Assembly: GCA_964487555.1 (NCBI GenBank)
Contig: CAZART010000150.1
Span: 1 to 10,816 of the forward strand
Origin: CAZART01 sp964487555
Lineage (GTDB): Bacteria; Bacteroidota; Rhodothermia; Rhodothermales; VXPQ01
Direction: 5' to 3'
Length of the DNA stretch: 10,816 bases
Shown: piece by piece, positions 1-4,503 of the stretch
Position numbering within the stretch: position 1 is the first letter of the stretch
Layout: each line of letters begins with the position of its first letter
The notes under the pieces: model-generated
Database searches by the model: none
What the model was told of the DNA's origin: nothing
The model's input: the letters and a program-made list of their open reading frames with translations, nothing else
Translations under genes and position numbers: made by a program

Positions 1-375
1 CGCCACACAGTGGACTTCGAGCATGATGCTGGTGGTTGAGCCTGGGGTCACGCTTGCCCACTGTGGGAGCTCGCCGTTCACAATACAGTTGATCTGGATA
101 CCGGACAACTCCACATGGTGATCACCGCCGGAGATGTCGGTGAATGTGATCGTACCGTTCGAATCCACGTTCAGACTGTCACTACTGTCCAGGATGAGCA
201 TATAGCCGTCCGCATCCGGCACAAAACCGGTTGTCACGACCTGCACTTCCAGTGTGCCGCTGGTTGATTCCTGTTCCGATCCATCCACGGGGCCTTTGTC
301 ACAGCCGATCAGCATTCCTGAGACTAATACTGTTGCGATACAAACAGCAATATTTCGTTTAGTTGTGTCCGTCAT
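1..375 (-). CDS. Lipoprotein, N-terminal part (runs off left edge)
   Basis: An open frame of 125 codons starts at an ATG at 375 and is still open at base 1, so only the N-terminus is seen. The first 25 residues form a lipoprotein signal: a KR pair, a hydrophobic core and a lipobox LIGC with the acylated Cys at residue 25, followed by Asp. The mature part is Gly/Ser/Thr-rich at first, then reads as a beta-sandwich repeat with phrases such as DADGYMLILD, TFTDISGGDHHVELSG and NCIV. This style is familiar from small envelope repeat domains in Bacteroidota and Gemmatimonadota that describe a 'value, effect, restraint' strand pattern without known enzymatic role. Expected location is the periplasm or the outer membrane. 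The ligand and function are unknown. No strong Shine-Dalgarno sequence is seen, which is usual in Bacteroidota. Upstream DNA (376-469) is AT-rich and probably holds the promoter. Confidence 0.75.
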   Translation of the reverse strand, partial: MTDTTKRNIAVCIATVLVSGMLIGCDKGPVDGSEQESTSGTLEVQVVTTGFVPDADGYMLILDSSDSLNVDSNGTITFTDISGGDHHVELSGIQINCIVNGELPQWASVTPGSTTSIMLEVHCVA

Positions 376-469
376 GCTGATCCCGCTTTTAAATATCTCC
401 AATTGCCGTGACACGACTTGCTTTTTGATGGGGCTTCGCCAGTTTGTCCTAAAATATTAGTCAGTAACT

Positions 470-634
470 TCATCTCACAAACATCATGTAGTTTTGCCAT
501 TCTTCAATATAGTCTTGACTCTTTTTAATATCCCGTTTGGGAACTGAGCTTGTGGAATAGAGACAATTACGGTTATACATTCTATTGTATAAATCGTATA
601 AATACTTAATTTCAGCAAGAACGGGATTTGCCAT
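470..634 (-). CDS. Small AT-rich ORF, 54 aa, unknown
   Basis: An ATG at 634 opens a 54-residue frame ending in TGA at 470-472. A purine-rich AAGAGAT lies directly before the start. The product looks protein-like rather than random: it is rich in Tyr, Asn, Ile and Lys, begins MANPVLAEIKYLYDLYNRMY, continues with PKRDIKKSQDYIEEWQNY and ends MMFVR. It would probably be mostly helical. No signal peptide or membrane segment is visible. Base and codon use are strikingly AT-rich (AAT, TAT, ATT, TTA) compared with the GC-rich genes elsewhere in the window, which suggests a foreign origin. The frame upstream of the ATG stays open back to a TAG about 27 bases earlier, so it could also be the tail of a decayed gene. 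I do not recognise the family. The coding call rests on composition and coherence only. Confidence 0.4.
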   Translation of the reverse strand: MANPVLAEIKYLYDLYNRMYNRNCLYSTSSVPKRDIKKSQDYIEEWQNYMMFVR

Positions 635-1061
635 ATCTCTTAAAATAATTTCGCTAAAGCACAGCTAACGAAAAGGTTTGTGTCCGGAGTGGCAAGATAG
701 GCAAGCCGCTCTCGAACCGCAGGACGGTGGTGCCATTCCGGACACGATCCTGTTGAACGGAGCCGCTGGTGGGGTTAGCTATGGGGATTAAATCGAGCGC
801 GAGCGGTGATGAGTCGGTCCGGACAGGCCGGGACGCGCACAATGGCCTCGAACGATGGCAGAGGGCTGGAAGAACCTGCCGACGCAGCCTCGCGAAGCCT
901 CCGCGCCGGCATGCTCCAGATAACGGCTTGGCATAAGCGGCGGGCGCTGATTCCATCGTCCCGCTATATGATGAACGCGGGAGCGCTCTTAGTGGCGATA
1001 CGCTCGCGCGCCTGTCCGTCTTCATTGCCGTTACGCTGCCTCGTTCAGGATCGTTTGAGCA
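635..1061. other. 427-base stretch without a supportable gene
   Basis: Base composition switches near 660 from the AT-rich stretch on the left to GC-rich DNA on the right. Open frames exist on both strands (about 100-120 codons), but their products are rich in Arg, Ser and Pro without recognisable motifs, signal peptide or hydrophobic pattern, so I treat them as chance frames in GC-rich DNA. The only structure seen is the inverted repeat at 680-745. No tRNA-like cloverleaf was noticed. Confidence 0.4.
680..745. repeat. Inverted repeat, 14-base arms, one mismatch
   Basis: The left arm GTGTCCGGAGTGGC (680-693) pairs with the right arm GCCATTCCGGACAC (732-745) at 13 of 14 positions, with a 38-base loop. 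A six-base pair, GCTAAC (664-669) and GTTAGC (774-779), brackets it, but the spacing to the arms is unequal (10 versus 28 bases). There is no T-run to make a clear intrinsic terminator. It may be a mobile-element end, a recombination site remnant or a transcript hairpin; the sequence does not decide. Confidence 0.45.
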
Positions 1062-1404
1062 TCAATCTTCTTCCTGATCAAGGATCGATCGAATCTGGTC
1101 GCGAAGATCGTTGAGCCGGTTCGTCAGGACGTCCCAGATGATTTCGTAGTCGACCCCAAAATAGCCATGGATCAAACGATCTCGCATGCCGGCCATAGCC
1201 CGCCAGTCGATATCATCGTGACGCTCGCGAACCACGCCTGGCAAATTCTTGCTCGCCTTACCAATTACTTCGAGGCTTCGAACGAAAGCGCACTTCCGCG
1301 TCTCATCCCGAAGAAATGCCTCCTTCGTAAGTGTCGACCTGCTCGAGGAGAAAGTCGATCTCGTCCAGAATGTGGCGGAGATATTCAGCTGGAGAAGAAG
1401 ACAT
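1062..1404 (-). pseudogene. hepT: HepT-like HEPN toxin, frameshifted
   Basis: HEPN RNases of the HepT type are toxins that cleave RNA and are silenced when their partner MntA adenylylates them. The frame starts at an ATG at 1404 (MSSSPAEYLRHILDEIDFLL), reads to DTYE near 1322, then needs a shift of one base to continue EAFLRDETRKCAF and on to the TGA at 1062. Joined, this gives a protein of about 113 residues, the usual HepT length. The catalytic RX4HXY motif is intact as RDRLIHGY (1161-1184), including the Tyr that MntA modifies. The surrounding helices (SLEVIGKASKNLP, YEIIWDVLTNRLNDLRDQI) are typical of the family. The break lies in GAAGGAGG, where one G appears extra. The start overlaps the end of the partner gene by 20 bases, the usual arrangement. 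As written, no functional toxin is made. A sequencing indel is the alternative explanation. Confidence 0.8.
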
Positions 1405-1689
1405 ACTCCGTCGCTTCGAGAATGCGAGGACCGATATATGGACGAAGGGACTCGCGCGTGACAAGCTCCACCGGCCGCCAAGTACTCTTTCCAGTCGCTC
1501 GGCGAGATGCATGAAATTGTCGAACGATTTCTGCCCGGGAATGAACTCGACCAAGATGTCGACGTCACCCTCCGCCGAAGCTTCGTCACGATAGAAAGAG
1601 CCAAACAGTCCCAACCGCTCCACCCCGAGTGCGCGGAACTCCGGACCTAGTGGCTGAAGCCGCTCGATCACTTCCCGTTTTGACTGGAC
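1385..1689 (-). pseudogene. mntA: MntA-like nucleotidyltransferase antitoxin, frameshifted
   Basis: MntA proteins are minimal nucleotidyltransferases that add AMP to the Tyr of the HepT motif and so neutralise the toxin. The frame reads QSKREVIERLQPLG, then the catalytic GSX10DXD motif (GSF...GDVDILV, 1558-1602), then LAERLERVLGGR. Near 1470 one base is missing, apparently a G of CGGGTGG; in the next frame the protein resumes as VELVTRESLRPYIG and ends EATEYVFFSS at a TGA (1385-1387). This gives a full-length family member of about 100 residues. A strong GGAGGA lies at 1693-1698, but no ATG follows it at normal distance: the codons there are GTC and CAG, and the first usable start is a GTG at 1671. 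Start and frame are therefore both damaged. It lies directly upstream of, and overlaps, the hepT-like gene. Confidence 0.8.
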
Positions 1690-1729
1690 GGATCCTCCGA
1701 TGGCAGCAGCGACTACGATCCTCTGATCC

Positions 1730-2437
1730 CTACTTCGCGACCAGCACCTTCCGCGTCCGCGAGAAGATGTCTCCTTTGGCGCGGACGACATAAAGGCCAG
1801 CAGACAGCAATGCCGCGTCAAGAGCAAGCGACTGCTGTATATCGCGCTGCACCGGACCGTCATGGAGTGTGGCGACACGCCGGCCCAGCACGTCGAACAC
1901 GTCCACCCTTACGCGCTGAGTCCGGTTTACCGAAAACGTAAGCGTAGCCCTGGAACTTACCGGATGAGGATGCGGCACCCCCAGGGCAAAGCCCGGGGGA
2001 ATCCCCCCTGCCGGCGGGAATCCGGGCCCTAACTTGGATAGATCCTTGGCGGCCTGTTCATATCTTTTGTTCCGCGTGCAAATATGCGTGTAGACGTGAT
2101 TAATGGTATTATAGGGCTCGAAAGCGTACAGCACGAACTTGCTCCCGATCTCGAAGCCGTAGCCGCAGGACGCCGAACTCATCCACGTCCACACCTCGAA
2201 TTCGGCCGGAACGTTTCCTTTCCAGACTTTCTCAACCGCAATGGTAGCACTGAGAAAGGAACGAGAGGTGGAGGTATCCTTGACGGTGGCAATCTCCAGG
2301 ACGGTACCAGCGAATGCGTAATCGGCCGACTCGAGCTGTTGATCAAGCGTAGACAAAGCACACGTACAGGCTTGGGCCTCGCGGGCGGTACTCGCCAGGC
2401 ATGTGAGAAACACGAACGAGCAAAGGGCGGATTTCAT
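1730..2437 (-). CDS. Secreted TIMP/NTR-like protein with T9SS sorting domain
   Basis: The chosen ATG at 2437 gives 235 residues with a clean signal peptide (MKSALCSFVFLTCLAS, then AREAQA); the frame is open further upstream but that extension looks like leader DNA. Cleavage after AQA would leave Cys-Thr-Cys (residues 24-26) at the mature end. It is followed by STLDQQLESADYAFAGTVLE, then a beta-rich stretch with VEKVWKG, a second Cys pair (SSASCGYGF and HICTRN) and a helix RYEQAAKDLSKLG. This matches the N-terminal NTR fold of tissue-inhibitor-of-metalloproteinase-like proteins, where Cys-x-Cys is the conserved first element. After a Pro/Gly-rich linker (PGFPPAGGIPPGF) comes a type A C-terminal sorting domain (about residues 160-235) with VDVFDVLGRRVATL and SAGLYVVRA. 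The product is predicted to cross the outer membrane by the Por/T9SS machinery and be anchored or released. Inhibitory activity is inference. Purine-rich GAAGAGAG precedes the start. Confidence 0.85.
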   Translation of the reverse strand: MKSALCSFVFLTCLASTAREAQACTCALSTLDQQLESADYAFAGTVLEIATVKDTSTSRSFLSATIAVEKVWKGNVPAEFEVWTWMSSASCGYGFEIGSKFVLYAFEPYNTINHVYTHICTRNKRYEQAAKDLSKLGPGFPPAGGIPPGFALGVPHPHPVSSRATLTFSVNRTQRVRVDVFDVLGRRVATLHDGPVQRDIQQSLALDAALLSAGLYVVRAKGDIFSRTRKVLVAK

Positions 2438-2490
2438 CTCTCTTCGAGCTCGGGACACGCTGCGCTTTGACGGGCTACGTTCTACGGGAA

Positions 2491-2529
2491 AGACCACCGG
2501 AAGGACTTCTTTATTCCATGGGGTGGTCT
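2491..2529. repeat. Inverted repeat in leader of the TIMP-like gene
   Basis: AGACCACC (2491-2498) is exactly complementary to GGTGGTCT (2522-2529), with a 23-base loop. It lies 54-92 bases upstream of the start at 2437 on the minus strand. It could be a transcript hairpin or an operator; 8-base arms can also arise by chance. Confidence 0.25.
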
Positions 2530-2533
2530 CGAA

Positions 2534-2548
2534 GTGGGAAGATCCCAC
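2534..2548. repeat. Small perfect hairpin GTGGGA-AGA-TCCCAC
   Basis: A six-base perfect stem with a three-base loop lies between the META pseudogene (end 2603) and the TIMP-like gene (start 2437). Neither strand shows a T-run right after it, so it is only a weak candidate terminator. Confidence 0.25.
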
Positions 2549-2602
2549 CTGTAGCCGGCCTTAGCTCGCCCCGCCCGGCGTCCGCGCGCCGTGACGCGAT
2601 GC

Positions 2603-2940
2603 TCAAATGGATTCTCTGAAGACGAGAAGTCCAGTTTCACCAAAGCCGAGCCGCAAACGATTCCCGTCGTCTCATATACCTGCGCCTGACACAGAGAACC
2701 CAGGTACTCTATATCCCGCGAATGCTTCCCGCAGTAAGCAAACGTAGTGCCGATAGAGCTAATGGCGATAACTCCCGCCTGCTCAGCCGCGTATTTCCCG
2801 TGGATCTTATTACAATGAGCTACCCCACTGAATGTGCTGTCGCTCTCGAAACTACGGTGGTAGCGTTCCCGGTCACTCCAGCTGATCCGAAACGCCGACG
2901 CTGCGAATCTATCGCTGGCCCATCTGGGGCTGCCGGCCAT
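2603..2940 (-). pseudogene. META-domain (HslJ-like) protein, frameshifted
   Basis: META domains are small beta-rich modules in periplasmic or outer-membrane stress proteins such as HslJ; their biochemical role is poorly defined. The readable part contains the family core: SDSTFSGVAHCNKIHGKY, a strand AISSIGTTFAYCG, and the helix SRDIEYLGSLCQAQVYETTG, with the two conserved Cys. Near 2650 one base appears missing in GGGAATCG; in the next frame the expected last strands follow as RLRLGFGETGLLVF, then RESI and a TGA at 2603-2605. The 5' end is unclear. The same frame stays open back to 3075, but the residues before about 2900 do not look like META or a signal peptide. No signal sequence is seen, so the 5' part is probably lost or scrambled. 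It directly follows the glutamine synthetase fragment. Confidence 0.7.
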
Positions 2941-3064
2941 CCCCGGATCGTCCGTGAATGCGGCCATGGATCTTCGCTCCGGAACGATGCCGAGCTCGAT
3001 TTTCGAGCTGGCTGAGACTTCCGGGACAAGGACGCCGGCAACCCTACGGCGAGAGGCAACCAGG

Positions 3065-3340
3065 CTAGTTGTCATAGTAGAGGAAGAACTCGTACGGGTG
3101 GGGCCGCAGGCGTAGCGGCTCCAGCTCGTTTTCCACCTTGTAGGCGATCCAGGTTTCGATCCGGTCGTCAGTAAACACGTCGCCGCGCGTCAGAAAGGCA
3201 TGGTCGCCTTCGAGCGCTTCCAGGGCCTCTTCGAGCGACGCCGGCGTGTGCTCCGTCTCGGCCAGCTCTTTGCGCGTCATCTCGTAGATGTCGCGGTCGA
3301 GCGGATCGCCGGGGTCAATCTCATTCTCGATGCCATCGGC
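3065..3340 (-). pseudogene. glnA: Glutamine synthetase, C-terminal fragment
   Basis: About 91 residues of the C-terminus of type I glutamine synthetase (ATP, glutamate and ammonia to glutamine) are present, out of a usual 450-470. They read IDPGDPLDRDIYEM, then SLEEALEALEGDHAFLTRGD, VFTDDRIETWIAYK, and finish RPHPYEFFLYYDN with a TAG at 3065. This matches the family end. The IYEM stretch aligns with the adenylylation loop (NLYDL in E. coli), so the regulatory Tyr is kept. All ATP-, metal- and glutamate-binding segments are missing: upstream of about 3340 the frame turns into unrelated sequence that belongs to the end of a cytochrome-like protein. An internal ATG at 3280 could start a 71-residue peptide, but it would have no catalytic parts. 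This is a truncated copy; a functional glnA must lie elsewhere. Confidence 0.85.
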
Positions 3341-3351
3341 GCGCCCGGTCG

Positions 3352-3550
3352 CTATCGCCCGGTACCGCCCTGGAGGAAGGCGATGACGTCCGACAGCTCG
3401 CCGGCGCTCAGGCGGCGCCGGTAGTCATCCGGCATGATGGAACGGGAGGCCGCCCTCAGCCTGGGAATAGCGGCTCGCAACACCGTTCTCCCCTCATTTT
3501 CATTCCGAATGCTCAGCGTTCCGGGCATCTCGCGGACGATACGCCCGCTG
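3352..3550 (-). pseudogene. Cytochrome-c-like protein, C-terminal fragment
   Basis: The stretch reads IVREMPGTLSIRNENEGRTV, then SIMPDDYRRRLSAGELSDVI and AFLQGG, ending at a TAG (3352-3354). The pattern 'gating strand, SxMP, short Leu-rich helix, DVIAFL' is the C-terminal part of heme-binding cytochrome c domains found at the ends of large dehydrogenase- or ThuA-like proteins in Bacteroidota, Planctomycetota and relatives; the Met of SIMPDD fits the axial heme ligand. The CxxCH heme attachment motif that should lie upstream is absent, because DNA beyond about 3550 belongs to a GWxTD-family fragment in another frame. The first part (VLRAAIPRLRAASRS) is somewhat degraded. The junction with the glutamine synthetase fragment lies within about 15 bases of the stop. 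Confidence 0.6.
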
Positions 3551-3830
3551 ACGATCGACCGTCGTCGCGGGCAGCGGATCGCGCTTCGTCCAAAACGCCC
3601 GAAAGAGCGACCGGAACCCTTCCGCCGTCTGCAGCGACCGATAGGTCTGAAGCTCATCCTCATCGACGAGATACTTGATGTCTTCGAAAAAGTGACGAGC
3701 GGTAACCGAATCCGCGACGGCTCGATGGCGGCCTCCACGAAGCTCTGCCCGCGAAGCGGATCATCCAGCGCATAGTGGACGCGTGCACGGGCCAGCAGGA
3801 CGACGATCCGCAGGCGTCTGGCCCGATTGC
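3551..3830 (-). pseudogene. GWxTD-family protein fragment, frameshifted
   Basis: Two frames together give one coherent piece: LLARARVHYALDDPLRGQSF and VEAAIE, then, after a one-base slip near 3720 (a G apparently missing in GAGCC), AVADSVTARHFFEDIKYLVD, then EDELQTYRSL and FRSLFRAFWTKRDPLPAT. The FFEDIKYLV...FRAFWTKRDP segment is characteristic of the region just before the GWxTD signature in the GWxTD-domain family, envelope-associated proteins of Bacteroidota and relatives that often carry TPR-like helices. The GWxTD motif itself is not present: the sequence turns into the cytochrome-like fragment right after PATTVDRQ. The upstream border with the DUF5916 fragment is only approximate. The function of the family is poorly known. 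Confidence 0.65.
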
Positions 3831-4210
3831 CGAGCGTCATCGTCGCCGAGGAGTCCGTCCGGGTTCGTCTCGAAGAAGTACGCCGATCGGCCGTCGTTGT
3901 CATAGAGCATCGCCCCGACGTAGAGGTAGTTCCGATCGTACATGATGCGGACATCGTGCGCTCCGTCGGCTCGCCGCCTTCCCGCGGCTCCTGCATCAGA
4001 AAACGGGTGATGGGTTCCGCATCCTTCCAGAACGGTTCATCGAGCCGTCCGTCCAGGTGGACAGTCGAGCCGGTGGGCAGCGGTACCGCGCGTACGGCCG
4101 GCGTCGCTTCGGCGTCGGAGGTCTGCATGGCGGAGGCGGGCACTCCGCCGGACGCTCCCGATGAGGAAGCAGATTGCGATCAGAACGAACTGTCTCTGCG
4201 TCTGGAACAT
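3831..4210 (-). pseudogene. DUF5916 (CBM9-like) protein, 5' fragment with two frameshifts
   Basis: DUF5916 proteins are large (700-900 aa) exported proteins with an N-terminal CBM9-like beta-sandwich followed by an outer-membrane-barrel-like region. Here an ATG at 4210 begins a signal peptide (MFQTQRQFVLIAICFLIGSV). A one-base slip near 4155 is needed to reach PASAMQ and the mature start. The family core follows: TVHLDGRLDEPFWKDAEPIT, then FLMQEPREGGEPTERT. A second slip near 3945 leads to VRIMYDRNYLYVGAMLYDND. After that about 25-30 expected residues are missing and it jumps to YFFETNPDGLLGDD, where similarity stops. The gene is therefore damaged by at least two indels, an internal deletion and loss of most of the 3' end. 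It points away from the metallohydrolase gene at 4504. Confidence 0.75.
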
Positions 4211-4503
4211 CGAGAATTCAGATGGCGGGAAGGGTCATGCGTTCGGCTGAAAGGTTCGCTGTTGCGTAGCTTCAGGATTACGTATAGTAGTACATACACG
4301 TTCGTTAGCTATGCGTCCCCGGACTCGGGTAACGGCTTACGACGACGGTCGGCTTGAATATGCCGATCGGGAGGCTCGCGCGAGCGGCCGTCGGCATGGG
4401 GGCCGCCCAGCGATATTGCGGTGGAGGTGGTCCTGGAGGTGACGGTCTAACCATGCTGACGGCCAGAAAGGCGAGTCAGCCGCCGCATCGATTGAACTCC
4501 GGA
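4211..4503. other. Divergent spacer before the metallohydrolase gene
   Basis: This 293-base stretch separates the leftward DUF5916 remnant from the rightward metallohydrolase gene. Around 4278-4310 it is more AT-rich, and CGTATAGTAGTACATACACG (4281-4300) is an imperfect palindrome centred on GTAGTAC, a possible promoter or operator. From about 4380 it becomes Gly/Arg-coding-like GC-rich DNA that stays open into the downstream gene (from an ATG at 4354) but lacks protein-like character. Confidence 0.3.
4435..4440 (+). promoter_or_regulatory. Shine-Dalgarno-like GGAGGT supporting an alternative start
   Basis: GGAGGT, part of GGAGGTGAC, ends 12 bases before an ATG at 4453 that is in frame with the metallohydrolase gene. 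It is the best ribosome-binding match near the gene, but the spacing is long and Bacteroidota rely little on such sites. Starting at 4453 would put about 30 residues in front of the hydrophobic signal core, against about 14 from 4504. Confidence 0.3.

Noticed and set aside
664..779. Possible integron attC site around the nested repeats
   Set aside because: The outer pair does not fit the RYYYAAC/GTTRRRY consensus, and the distances to the inner arms are unequal (10 and 28 bases), unlike attC hairpins. No integrase gene is seen.
654..1114. Open frames of 100-120 codons on both strands
   Set aside because: Arg/Ser/Pro-rich products without motifs or signal peptides; typical chance frames in GC-rich DNA.
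2438..2548. N-terminal extension of the TIMP-like protein
   Set aside because: The 37 extra residues precede a complete signal peptide and overlap two hairpins; the start at 2437 fits export.
774..4312. Shared 10-mer GTTAGCTATG at about 774 and 4303
   Set aside because: A 10-base match between two places in a window this long is expected many times by chance; the flanks do not match.
4354..4503. N-terminal extension of the metallohydrolase from the ATG at 4354
   Set aside because: The added 50 residues are Gly/Arg-rich and unstructured and would bury the signal peptide; starts at 4504 or 4453 are more sensible.
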